DNA of 31,131 bases from an uncultured Lachnospiraceae bacterium. Lineage in GTDB: Bacteria > Bacillota > Clostridia > Lachnospirales > Lachnospiraceae. Positions 23,140-31,094 of this stretch are shown piece by piece. Under the pieces are notes generated by a model. The model saw nothing but the letters and a program-made list of their open reading frames with translations, made no database searches and was not told the DNA's origin. Each line of letters begins with the position of its first letter. Position 1 is the first letter of the stretch. The DNA is taken from positions 1 through 31,131 of the forward strand of contig CAJUCN010000027.1 of assembly GCA_910585005.1 (NCBI GenBank), in the 5' to 3' direction. The translations under genes were made by a program, and so were the position numbers.

Positions 23140-23171
23140 ACTAAGCGTTGATTTAGTACTAAACGCTTAGT
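23140..23171. promoter_or_regulatory. Nested palindromic operator upstream of the XRE gene
   Basis: ACTAAGCGTT (23140-23149) and AACGCTTAGT (23162-23171) form a perfect 10-bp dyad. The smaller palindrome TTAGTACTAA (23153-23162) lies in its centre. It is about 65 bases before the start codon, with TATACT on the minus strand between them. Confidence 0.55.
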
Positions 23172-23239
23172 TGAGTGTCACAAATTCAGTTATTATCTGT
23201 CGAGTCAGTAGATTTTCTTCACGTTTCAACGGTATCACA

Positions 23240-23260
23240 TCTGAAATGTCACATTTCAGA
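23240..23260. promoter_or_regulatory. 21-bp perfect palindrome between the XRE and pst transcripts
   Basis: TCTGAAATGT (23240-23249), a central C, and ACATTTCAGA (23251-23260) form an uninterrupted dyad typical of a dimeric repressor site. Nothing else in the stretch 23261-23370 is recognisable; it has no gene. Confidence 0.45.
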
Positions 23261-23378
23261 CAATCCTTATTTAGCTGTTATTGCTTTGTTTTTTGGCTGG
23301 CAGGTGGAGGACAACCAGACAAAAGCCATGCAGGAAGTGAATTGCTAATAAAGTAGGTTTTGCGGAAATTTTGTCTAT

Positions 23379-23433
23379 TTTACAAAAATTTGACATAAGT
23401 AGTGTTTTTGATTTTACAAGCAGTGTTTATGAT
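23379..23433 (+). promoter_or_regulatory. Candidate PhoP boxes and pst promoter
   Basis: TTTACA (23379-23384) and TTGACA (23390-23395) are 11 bp apart, the spacing of Gram-positive PhoP boxes, and a third TTTACA lies at 23413-23418, one base out of phase. TATGAT at 23428-23433 can serve as -10. This fits control by the PhoP-like regulator at the end of the operon. Confidence 0.5.
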
Positions 23434-23477
23434 AAAAAGCACAGAACAAAATATTACTAAGAAAAGGAAAAAATATT

Positions 23478-24287
23478 ATGAAAAGATGGATCACTTTTGC
23501 TGCTATTTCATCACTTGCGCTCGTAGTCATGAACGGATGTGGGCAAACGGACAGTAAAGCCGTATCTACGGATGGTTCGACCTCTATGGAAAAGGTAATA
23601 GGCGCTTTGGGAGAAGCCTTTGAGGAAAACAATTCCGGCGTAACCTTTACATATAACCCTACGGGTTCCGGCTCCGGGATTACGGCTGTAGCGGAAGGGC
23701 GCTGTGATATTGGCCTTGCCAGCCGTAACTTAAAGGAAGAAGAAAAAGCGCAGGGATTGACGGAAACGGTGCTTGCACTTGACGGGATTGCTGTTATTGT
23801 AAATCCTGATAATCCGGTAAATGACCTTGACCTTGAAACGATTGGAAAGATTTACATGGGTGAAATAACGAATTGGAAGGATATAGGTGGCGATGACCTG
23901 GAAATTGTACTGATTGGACGTGAAGCAGGAAGCGGTACAAGAGATGGTTTTGAGTCCATTACCGGTACGGAGGATGCCTGCAAATACCGTCAGGAGCTTA
24001 CCTCTACCGGAGATGCGATGGGGGCGGTGGCGGGCAATCCGGCAGCAATCGGATATGCTTCCCTTGCGTCTGTGAAGGAAACGGTAAAAGCCCTTTCTAT
24101 AGGCGGCATTGTACCTGCGGAAGAAACAGTAAGAAATGGAAGTTATGTGGTGCAGCGTCCGTTTGTTTTGGTAACCCGAAGTGGTACAGAACTTTCGGGA
24201 ACGGCACAGAAATTCTTTGACTATATTACTTCGCCTGAAGCAAATGAGATTATATCTTCTGCGGGCGCAGTACCGGTAAATAAATAA
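23478..24287 (+). CDS. pstS: Phosphate-binding lipoprotein PstS
   Basis: A 269-residue extracellular binding protein. It has a lipoprotein signal with VMNGC, so Cys21 is lipidated. Phosphate contacts are expected in GSTSMEKVIGALGE, NPTGSGSGITA and GREAGSGTRDGF, all intact. It hands phosphate to the PstCA channel. AAAGGA precedes the ATG. It is the first gene of pstSCAB-phoU-phoPR, preceded by PhoP-type direct repeats. Confidence 0.95.
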   Translation: MKRWITFAAISSLALVVMNGCGQTDSKAVSTDGSTSMEKVIGALGEAFEENNSGVTFTYNPTGSGSGITAVAEGRCDIGLASRNLKEEEKAQGLTETVLALDGIAVIVNPDNPVNDLDLETIGKIYMGEITNWKDIGGDDLEIVLIGREAGSGTRDGFESITGTEDACKYRQELTSTGDAMGAVAGNPAAIGYASLASVKETVKALSIGGIVPAEETVRNGSYVVQRPFVLVTRSGTELSGTAQKFFDYITSPEANEIISSAGAVPVNK

Positions 24288-24325
24288 TCCTGCGGATTAG
24301 GAAAGATTTTGAAAGGTGGAGTCAA

Positions 24326-25198
24326 ATGAACAACAGAAAACGGCTCATGGAGAATGTCATACATGGCATATTCCTGGTACTTGGCCTGATCACGGTAGGC
24401 TGTGTACTTCTGATCACCCTTTACCTTGTTATATCAGGGATTCCGGCTATCCGCAAAATTGGTGTTTTCAATTTCTTTTTCGGGAAGAAATGGGCTTCTA
24501 CGGCAGCACAGCCGCAGTATGGGATTTTACCGTTTATCCTTACCAGCATTTACGGTACGGCTGGCGCAATCGTAGTTGGGGTGCCGATTGGCTTTATGAC
24601 AGCAGTTTATCTTGCTAAGATTGCAAAGCCAAAAGTAAAAAATGTGATGGAAACAGCGGTAAGTTTATTGGCTGGCATTCCGTCGGTAGTTTATGGGCTT
24701 GTGGGAATGATGGCGCTTGTGCCGGGGATACGGATTGCTTTCCATATTCCGGACGGAGCCAGCTTGTTGGCCGCCATTATTGTACTTGCCATTATGATTT
24801 TACCTTCCATCATCAAAGTGTCGCTTACGGCTTTAGAAGCCGTTCCAAAGGAATATGAGGATGCTTCTCTTGCCCTTGGCGCGACACCGGTTGAAACGTA
24901 CTTCCGGGTATCTGTCCCGGCGGCTAAAAGCGGTATTGCGGCGGCTGTTGTGTTAGGCGTTGGCAGAGCGATCGGAGAGGCAATGGCGATTATGATGGTG
25001 TCAGGGAACGCTCCCAATATGCCGAAAATTTTTCAGAGTGTCCGCTTCCTCACAACCGCCGTAGCAAGTGAAATGTCTTACGCGGCTGATGGAAGTTTGC
25101 AGAAACAGGCATTATTTTCGATTGCGTTGGTTCTATTCCTCTTTATCATGCTGATCAATGCCGTATTAAATTTCTTTTTGAAACAGAACAAGGAGTAA
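24326..25198 (+). CDS. pstC: Phosphate ABC transporter permease PstC
   Basis: A 290-residue inner-membrane permease with about six helices. The typical segments GIPSVVYGLVGM and the ATPase-contact loop EAVPKEYEDASLALGATPVETYFRVSVPAAKSGI are present. AAAGGTGGAG lies before the ATG at 24326. Together with PstA it forms the channel for phosphate uptake. Confidence 0.95.
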   Translation: MNNRKRLMENVIHGIFLVLGLITVGCVLLITLYLVISGIPAIRKIGVFNFFFGKKWASTAAQPQYGILPFILTSIYGTAGAIVVGVPIGFMTAVYLAKIAKPKVKNVMETAVSLLAGIPSVVYGLVGMMALVPGIRIAFHIPDGASLLAAIIVLAIMILPSIIKVSLTALEAVPKEYEDASLALGATPVETYFRVSVPAAKSGIAAAVVLGVGRAIGEAMAIMMVSGNAPNMPKIFQSVRFLTTAVASEMSYAADGSLQKQALFSIALVLFLFIMLINAVLNFFLKQNKE

Positions 25199-25204
25199 GG
25201 AAAG

Positions 25205-26086
25205 ATGCAAAAACAATCAAATTCCTTTAGAAGGAAAACCTATATTACAGTCATGCGTCTTCTGATGGGAATTTCCGTAAGCATTACCTGTACATTGGTA
25301 TTTTTTTTAATCGGTTATGTATTATGGAAAGGGCTGCCGAATGTATCATGGGAACTGCTGACCACGAAACCGAGCTATCTGTCTGAACGGATCGGGATAC
25401 TGCCGGATATTCTCAACACAGTCTATATCGTGGCCGCAACATTGGCATTTGTTCTCCCGCTTGGAGTAGGCGCTGCGATTTACCTTACGGAATATGCCAA
25501 AAGCAAGAAACTGGTAGATATGATTGAGTATGCAGCCGAAACCTTATCAGGGATTCCGTCTATTATTTATGGGCTTGTAGGTATGCTGTTTTTCTGTCAG
25601 TTTTTTGGTATGAAAACTTCCCTTTTAGCGGGGGCGCTTACACTGGTAATCATGAATCTGCCTACGGTCATGCGTACCACGCAGGAAAGCCTGAAAACGG
25701 TACCAGCAAGCTTTCGTGAAGGCGCTTTTGGACTGGGAGCCGGAAAGTGGCGTGTGATTTATACCGTAGTGTTTCCCGGCTGTATGGATGGAATCATAAC
25801 AGGCTGTATATTGTCAATAGGGCGTATTTTGGGGGAATCGGCCGCCCTTCTTTTTACGGCTGGTTTTGCCCATGCCCTGAATGGGATTATGGAAGGGCTT
25901 GGCAGTGCAGGGGCAACGTTGACCGTTGCATTGTATGTCTATGCAAAAGAAAATGGGGAATTTGGGATTGCCTTTGCAATTGCTGCGATCCTGATGATTT
26001 TGACTGTGTGCATCAATCTGTGGGCTGCACTGGTGGGCAGATATTTCCAAAAAGGAGAACGGTATGAATCGTGTAATGGATCATGA
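25205..26086 (+). CDS. pstA: Phosphate ABC transporter permease PstA
   Basis: A 293-residue permease paralogous to PstC, with LSGIPSIIYGLVGMLFF and the coupling loop KTVPASFREGAFGLGAGKWRVIYTVVFPGCMDGI. It starts six bases after pstC behind AAGGA, and its last 23 bases overlap pstB, showing coupled translation. Confidence 0.95.
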   Translation: MQKQSNSFRRKTYITVMRLLMGISVSITCTLVFFLIGYVLWKGLPNVSWELLTTKPSYLSERIGILPDILNTVYIVAATLAFVLPLGVGAAIYLTEYAKSKKLVDMIEYAAETLSGIPSIIYGLVGMLFFCQFFGMKTSLLAGALTLVIMNLPTVMRTTQESLKTVPASFREGAFGLGAGKWRVIYTVVFPGCMDGIITGCILSIGRILGESAALLFTAGFAHALNGIMEGLGSAGATLTVALYVYAKENGEFGIAFAIAAILMILTVCINLWAALVGRYFQKGERYESCNGS

Positions 26087-26843
26087 CATAAATCCTGTCA
26101 TGCTGGTAAATAATCTGTGCCTTTGGTATGGCAGTATGCAGGCTTTGAAAGAGATAAATATTGAGATTGAGGAGCGGAGTATTACAGCCTTGATCGGGCC
26201 CTCCGGGTGTGGAAAATCTACTTTCCTGAAATCATTAAACCGGATGAATGATCTTATTTCCGGTGTGCGGATTACAGGGGAAGTGTATTACAGGGGCAAT
26301 AACATTTTTGATGCGGATGTTGATGTCAATGAACTCCGCCGAAGTGTTGGCATAGTTTTTCAAAAGCCGAACCCCTTTCCCATGAGCATTTATGACAATA
26401 TTGCTTATGGGCCAAGGACACATGGAATCAAAAACAAGGCAAAACTTGACGATATCGTGGAACGCTCCTTGCGCGGAGCCGCAATTTGGGATGAAGTGAA
26501 GGACAGACTGAAAAAATCGGCGTTAGGACTGTCGGGCGGTCAACAGCAGCGGCTTTGCATTGCCCGTGCATTAGCGGTGGAACCGGATGTACTTCTGATG
26601 GATGAGCCTACAAGCGCACTTGATCCGATTTCCACATCTAAAATAGAGGAACTTGCAATGGAACTTAAAGAAAAGTATACTATTATCATCGTAACGCACA
26701 ATATGCAACAGGCTGTGCGGATTTCCGATAATACGGCTTTCTTTCTCCTTGGCAATTTAATTGAGTATGGAAATACGGAAAAGATGTTTGAGCAACCAAA
26801 GGACAAGCGGACGGAGGATTATATTACGGGGAGGTTTGGATAA
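26064..26843 (+). CDS. pstB: Phosphate ABC transporter ATPase PstB
   Basis: A 259-residue ATPase with Walker A GPSGCGKST (45-53), the PstB-type Q-loop FQKPNPFPMSIYDNIAYG, signature LSGGQQQR (156-163), Walker B VLLMDEP, and HNMQQAVRISD with the switch histidine. The family-typical C-terminal TEDYITGRFG is intact. GGAG lies six bases before the ATG within the end of pstA. It overlaps phoU by one base. Confidence 0.96.
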   Translation: MNRVMDHDINPVMLVNNLCLWYGSMQALKEINIEIEERSITALIGPSGCGKSTFLKSLNRMNDLISGVRITGEVYYRGNNIFDADVDVNELRRSVGIVFQKPNPFPMSIYDNIAYGPRTHGIKNKAKLDDIVERSLRGAAIWDEVKDRLKKSALGLSGGQQQRLCIARALAVEPDVLLMDEPTSALDPISTSKIEELAMELKEKYTIIIVTHNMQQAVRISDNTAFFLLGNLIEYGNTEKMFEQPKDKRTEDYITGRFG

Positions 26844-27487
26844 TGAGAAGTCGTTTTGATGAACAGCTTGCTATGCTGAATAAAGAGCTTACCCAAATGG
26901 GGGCAATGTGTGAGGAAGCGATTGCCGCTGCTTCAAAAGCATTAACTATGGGCGACATAAAGCTGGCAGACAAGGTTTTATCCCTTGATGGAGAGATTAA
27001 CCGGATGGAGCGCACAATCGAAACACTGTGTTTGAAACTGCTGTTACAGCAACAGCCGGTAGCAAGGGATTTACGGCAAATATCTGCAGCCCTTAAAATG
27101 ATTACTGATATGGAGCGTATTGGAACACAGGCGGCGGATATTGCGGAAATTATCACGTTTCTTGACGGAAGGACTGGAGGGGAATGTGAACAGATCCGGT
27201 TTATGGCAGATGCGGCGAGCCAGATGGTTACAGAAAGCATTGACGCTTTTGTAAAACAGGATGTAGTATTGGCTGGTGCGGCGATTGACCGTGATGATGT
27301 GGTTGACGATTTGTTTTTACAGGTCAAGTCATCTCTGATTAAGCTGATAGCAGAAAAACCGACAGACGGAGGATATGCGCTGGATTTACTGATGATTGCC
27401 AAATATTTTGAGCGTATCGGGGATCATGCGGTAAATATTGCAGAGTGGGTGGCTTTTTCCGTGACAGGAGAACATAAAGGAGCATGA
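26843..27487 (+). CDS. phoU: PhoU phosphate-signalling regulator
   Basis: A 214-residue all-helical protein with the two repeated PhoU domains, each carrying an acidic metal-binding helix: KMITDMERIGTQAADIAE near 92-109 and MIAKYFERIGDHAVNIAEWV near 188-207. PhoU links PstB to the PhoR kinase and restrains the phosphate response when phosphate is plentiful. Its ATG shares a base with the pstB stop, and GGGGAGG lies shortly before. Its stop overlaps the start region of phoP. Confidence 0.95.
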   Translation: MRSRFDEQLAMLNKELTQMGAMCEEAIAAASKALTMGDIKLADKVLSLDGEINRMERTIETLCLKLLLQQQPVARDLRQISAALKMITDMERIGTQAADIAEIITFLDGRTGGECEQIRFMADAASQMVTESIDAFVKQDVVLAGAAIDRDDVVDDLFLQVKSSLIKLIAEKPTDGGYALDLLMIAKYFERIGDHAVNIAEWVAFSVTGEHKGA

Positions 27488-27489
27488 TT

Positions 27490-28167
27490 ATGAAAGTATG
27501 GTGTGTGGAAGATGATGACAGTATCCGGGATATTGAGGTATATACGCTTAATTCCACCGATTTTGAAGCAAAAGGATTTTTGGATGCAATAGCCTTTCGT
27601 GACGCTTTATCTATGGAAAAGCCGGATTTGATAATTCTTGATATTATGCTGCCCGGAGAGGATGGCGTGGAACTGCTGAAATTTTTAAAAGACAGCCCTG
27701 ACACTTGCAGGATTCCCGTCATCATGGCAACTGCAAAAGGCATGGAGTATGATAAAATCCAGAGCCTTGATTTAGGTGCGGATGATTATCTTGTAAAGCC
27801 TTTTGGGATGATGGAGATGGTTTCCCGTGTGAAAGCGGTACTCCGCCGGTGCAATCCTACAGAGGTAGAACATCTTTTGAAAGCCGGGGGGCTTGTTGTC
27901 AATCTGGACGAACATACAGTTTCCATTGATAATGAAAGAATACAGCTTACCTTAAAAGAATTTGAACTTCTCCGGCTGTTCCTTTCCCGTCCGGGCATCG
28001 CATTTTCCCGTGACCAGCTTTTTAATGACATATGGGGAGCTGATTATGTCAGTGAAACGAGAACGGTTGATATGCATATCCGTACTCTGCGTGTAAAACT
28101 GGGGGATTATGGGAAAATGATTGAAACAGTGCGTGGTGTTGGTTATAGGTTAGAGGTGCAGGCATGA
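27490..28167 (+). CDS. phoP: PhoP/PhoB-type response regulator
   Basis: A 225-residue OmpR-family regulator with acidic pocket EDDD (7-10), phosphorylated Asp51 (LIILDIMLPGEDGV), Lys103 (YLVKPFG), and a winged helix with LTLKEFELLRLFLSRPGIAFSRDQL and ETVRGVGYRLEV. The ATG at 27490 lies seven bases after AAAGGAG; one at 27484 is too near that site. It probably binds the repeats ahead of pstS. The kinase gene overlaps it by four bases. Confidence 0.93.
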   Translation: MKVWCVEDDDSIRDIEVYTLNSTDFEAKGFLDAIAFRDALSMEKPDLIILDIMLPGEDGVELLKFLKDSPDTCRIPVIMATAKGMEYDKIQSLDLGADDYLVKPFGMMEMVSRVKAVLRRCNPTEVEHLLKAGGLVVNLDEHTVSIDNERIQLTLKEFELLRLFLSRPGIAFSRDQLFNDIWGADYVSETRTVDMHIRTLRVKLGDYGKMIETVRGVGYRLEVQA

Positions 28168-29819
28168 CAAAGAAAATTTTTAAATCAATTATGGTTGTAG
28201 CGGGGGCTGTCCTGATTGCAAGCCTTGTTATCATCATGGGATGTCTTTACAGTTATTTCAGTAATGTTCAGGGAAAACAGTTGGAGGATGAACTGTCTTT
28301 AGCTGCCATAGCCGTTGAAAAGGATGGACGGAACTATCTGGAGGAATTACAGTCAAGGGAGTACCGTCTGACATGGGTTGCTGAAAATGGAGATGTTATA
28401 TATGATACACAGTCTGACGGGGAAAGTATGGAAAACCATGCGGACAGGGAAGAAATTCAAGAAGCCCTGCGGAATAAAGAGGGAAAAAGCTCACGTTATT
28501 CCACGACTCTTTTAGAAAAAACACTTTACTGTGCAAGGCGGCTTAATGATGGTTCAGTATTAAGGATTTCTGTCAGCAGCGTTACGATATGGGTGCTTGT
28601 TTTGGGGATGATACAACCAATTTTGATTGTGGTTGTTGTAACTCTTATTTTATCGGGAGTATTGGCAAGCCGTATTTCTAAACATATCATGGAGCCATTA
28701 AACACCCTTGACTTAGAACAGCCGTTGGAAAATAATACTTATGAGGAATTAGCCCCCTTGCTAAACCGTATCAATAAGCAGCACAGGCAGATTGCTATGC
28801 AGTTGTCGGAACTTCAAAGGAAAAATGATGAATTTACACAGATTACACAGGGCATGACGGAGGGGCTTGTCCTTTTGAATGAGAAAAACATAATTTTGAA
28901 TATCAATCCTGCCGCACTGGAACTGTTCCATACAAGTCATTTCTGTAAAGGAAAAGATTTTTTGACAGTGGAGCGAAACCATGAGGTAAGCCGTGCAATA
29001 CAAGACGCATTTTTAAATGGACACAGCGAAATCCGTATGGAACGTGAGGGAAAAGAATACCAGCTCCATATTAACCGGATTGAATCAAACGGTTCTGTGA
29101 TCGGGGCGGTTGTACTTGCTTTTGACATAACGGAAGCGGCTTTTGCAGAGAGAAACCGGCGGGAATTTACTGCCAATGTATCCCATGAATTGAAAACGCC
29201 GTTACAATCCATAATGGGGAGTGCGGAACTGATGGAAAACGGTCTTGTGAAACCGGAGGATATGACACGCTTTGTAGGGCATATCCGTATGGAGACAGAA
29301 AGGCTTGTAACATTGATTGATGATATTATCCGTTTATCCCAATTAGACGAGAGATGTGACATGCCTTTTGAAAATGTTGATCCTTATGAGGTCGCATCTG
29401 ATGTGATGGCAGGTCTGGCAGACATAGCGGCGGCAAAAGATGTTGAAATGACTTTAACAGGGGAAGGGGTCAGTGTAAAAAGTGTACGGCGGCTTATGAC
29501 AGAAATCATATTTAATCTCTGTGATAATGCTATCAAGTATAATAAAAACGGCGGCAGGGTAGAAGTAGTTATAAGCAGGCAGGAAAACAATGTGGTGATT
29601 GCTGTGAAAGATTCGGGAATAGGCATACCACCGGAACATCAGGCAAGGATATTTGAACGGTTTTACCGTGTGGACAAGAGTCGGTCTAAAGAATCCGGCG
29701 GGACAGGTTTAGGGCTTTCCATTGTAAAACACGCTGTACAATACTTAAACGGTAACATTGATTTGCAGAGCAGTCCCGGGCAAGGGACACGGATACAGGT
29801 TTCTTTTCAACATGCATAA
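28164..29819 (+). CDS. phoR: PhoR-type sensor histidine kinase
   Basis: A 551-residue kinase with membrane helices at about 8-32 and 140-168 enclosing a 105-residue outside domain, a short HAMP-like linker, a PAS domain at about 225-325 (FTQITQGMTEGLVLLNEKNIILNINPAA), phosphorylated His341 (NVSHELKTPLQSIMGSAEL), N box FNLCDNAIKYNKNGG, DSGIGIP, FERFYRVDKSRS and GTGLGLSIVKH. The full set of motifs indicates an active kinase. Joined to phoU and pst, it should respond to phosphate supply. Its ATG overlaps the phoP stop (ATGA). Confidence 0.93.
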   Translation: MTKKIFKSIMVVAGAVLIASLVIIMGCLYSYFSNVQGKQLEDELSLAAIAVEKDGRNYLEELQSREYRLTWVAENGDVIYDTQSDGESMENHADREEIQEALRNKEGKSSRYSTTLLEKTLYCARRLNDGSVLRISVSSVTIWVLVLGMIQPILIVVVVTLILSGVLASRISKHIMEPLNTLDLEQPLENNTYEELAPLLNRINKQHRQIAMQLSELQRKNDEFTQITQGMTEGLVLLNEKNIILNINPAALELFHTSHFCKGKDFLTVERNHEVSRAIQDAFLNGHSEIRMEREGKEYQLHINRIESNGSVIGAVVLAFDITEAAFAERNRREFTANVSHELKTPLQSIMGSAELMENGLVKPEDMTRFVGHIRMETERLVTLIDDIIRLSQLDERCDMPFENVDPYEVASDVMAGLADIAAAKDVEMTLTGEGVSVKSVRRLMTEIIFNLCDNAIKYNKNGGRVEVVISRQENNVVIAVKDSGIGIPPEHQARIFERFYRVDKSRSKESGGTGLGLSIVKHAVQYLNGNIDLQSSPGQGTRIQVSFQHA

Positions 29820-29831
29820 GTATAGGCCATC

Positions 29832-29876
29832 TTCCGGCAAAGTACCAAAGACCGTCTTTAACGGTACTTTCCGGAA
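29832..29876 (+). terminator. Long hairpin after phoR
   Basis: TTCCGGCAAAGTACC (29832-29846) pairs with GGTACTTTCCGGAA (29863-29876) with one bulged C. No T run follows, so it may be a weak terminator or an RNA-stabilising end. It lies directly against the first repeat of promoter B. Confidence 0.5.
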
Positions 29877-29931
29877 TGCAAGGTTTATGCAAGATGAACG
29901 CAAGGTTTATGCAAGGCTGGGATGATAGAAT
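29877..29931 (+). promoter_or_regulatory. Activator-type promoter B with four tandem 11-bp repeats
   Basis: TGCAAGGTTTA (29877-29887), TGCAAGATGAA (29888-29898), CGCAAGGTTTA (29899-29909) and TGCAAGGCTGG (29910-29920) are followed five bases later by TAGAAT (29926-29931). The element aligns with 20080-20134 without gaps, including the -10 box and its distance. It drives the ABC-2 permease gene. Confidence 0.75.
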
Positions 29932-29987
29932 GAAATAAGTATAACATGGAAAAGAGTTCCGGATGGATGGAAGAGGGAGGCAGAGGT

Positions 29988-30731
29988 ATGTTTCGTTTGT
30001 TGAAATGTGAGTATTTAAAACTGAAGCGTTCAAAGTTTCTTTTGGTTGGAGGATTGGGTACGTTGATCGTGCCCTTTTTTGTGATCCTAAGGGGTGTTAT
30101 GGATGCGTCAGCAAAACCGGGGGCGGATTTTAGTTTATTTTCCCTGTATGACAGTGCGATCATGTTTCTCATGCTCTTATTTGCACCTCTGGTATTGACA
30201 GTCATAGGCGTGTGGATCATAAACAGGGAATATGCGGAAGGTACGCTGAAAAATATTTTGGCCATCCCGGTTTCAAGGACGGCGTTCCTTTTGGGGAAAC
30301 TGCTGTTTTTTGCAATCTTTGTGCTGGTGTTCATGCTGCTTTCCTGGCTTGAGATACTAGTTTTAGCATATGTATGCAGCTTCTTCCTTCCCATAGAAGA
30401 CCTTACAATACTTTCCGCGCTTTACTTTCTTGTGAAAATGCTTTATGGCGGGGCGATGGTGTTTGCCACGCAGATTCCTTTTCTTTATCTGGCAGTAAGG
30501 ACAAAAAACTTTCTTTCACCGCTGATTGCCGTTTCGGCGGTCAGTTTGTTCAATGTGGTTCTGTCAAATTCCCCGATAGCAGGGTTTTACCCCTGGTCCG
30601 CCTCATACCTTTTAGTCTGCGGGCGTTTGCAGACTAAGGGCAGCCTTAAGGGAATCTCCATAGCCATGATCCTTGGCATGTGTCTTTGGGGGATTTGGGC
30701 AAGCATTGCACGGATCCGGAAAGAGGAATAA
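29988..30731 (+). CDS. ABC-2 permease, lantibiotic-immunity type
   Basis: A 247-residue membrane protein with about six helices. It begins MFRLLKCEYLKLKRSKFLLV, the charged opening common in BcrB/MutE/EpiE-type permeases, and contains IINREYAEGTLKNILAIPVSRTAFLLGK, the segment that contacts the ATPase. GGAGG lies seven bases before the ATG at 29988; a longer form from 29946 would place this site inside the gene. No ATPase gene lies beside it. The shared promoter points to the ATPase at 20231 as partner. A second permease subunit, usual in this class, is not in the window. Confidence 0.88.
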   Translation: MFRLLKCEYLKLKRSKFLLVGGLGTLIVPFFVILRGVMDASAKPGADFSLFSLYDSAIMFLMLLFAPLVLTVIGVWIINREYAEGTLKNILAIPVSRTAFLLGKLLFFAIFVLVFMLLSWLEILVLAYVCSFFLPIEDLTILSALYFLVKMLYGGAMVFATQIPFLYLAVRTKNFLSPLIAVSAVSLFNVVLSNSPIAGFYPWSASYLLVCGRLQTKGSLKGISIAMILGMCLWGIWASIARIRKEE

Positions 30732-30770
30732 GATGGGAGCAATGGGGAGGGAAACAAGAAGGAGAATGAG

Positions 30771-31094
30771 ATGGTACAAGAAGAAAGACGGCGTTATCTG
30801 ATCCAGGAACTATTATCAGAACAGCCCCGATATCGGGATATGGAAATCCCGGACAAGGAACGGGAACAAAGGCAGCTCCTTAGAAGTCTTATGAATATAC
30901 GGCCGCCCCGCCCGATAGGGGATGAATTTCTTAAGGTGCAGGACGAATATTTAAGGGAGGAAGTCAGAAAAAAGGGGATTGTTTGCAGCGATACACTGCC
31001 GGTTTCCCTTTTCGATCATCGTCTTGTGCTTTGGCGTGGCGATATCACCACATTGAAGGTAGATGCCATTGTAAATGTGTCAACGCCGATCTAA
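30771..31094 (+). pseudogene. Truncated zinc-type macrodomain ADP-ribose hydrolase
   Basis: The 107 codons match the N-terminal part of protein-ADP-ribose hydrolases of the zinc macrodomain class: an N-terminal helical part with LLRSLMNIRPPRPIGDEFL, then the beginning of the macrodomain, LWRGDITTLKVDAIVN. In this family the next residues are normally A-A-N-S followed by the catalytic and zinc residues; here the frame turns into VSTPI and stops at 31092-31094. A full protein is about 260 residues, so the active part is missing. GGAG lies six bases before the ATG. The break coincides with the putative insertion-sequence end at 31078. Confidence 0.75.

Noticed and set aside
23171..23356. Short frame upstream of pstS
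   Set aside because: No ribosome site, spans a palindrome and regulatory repeats, and shows no family pattern.
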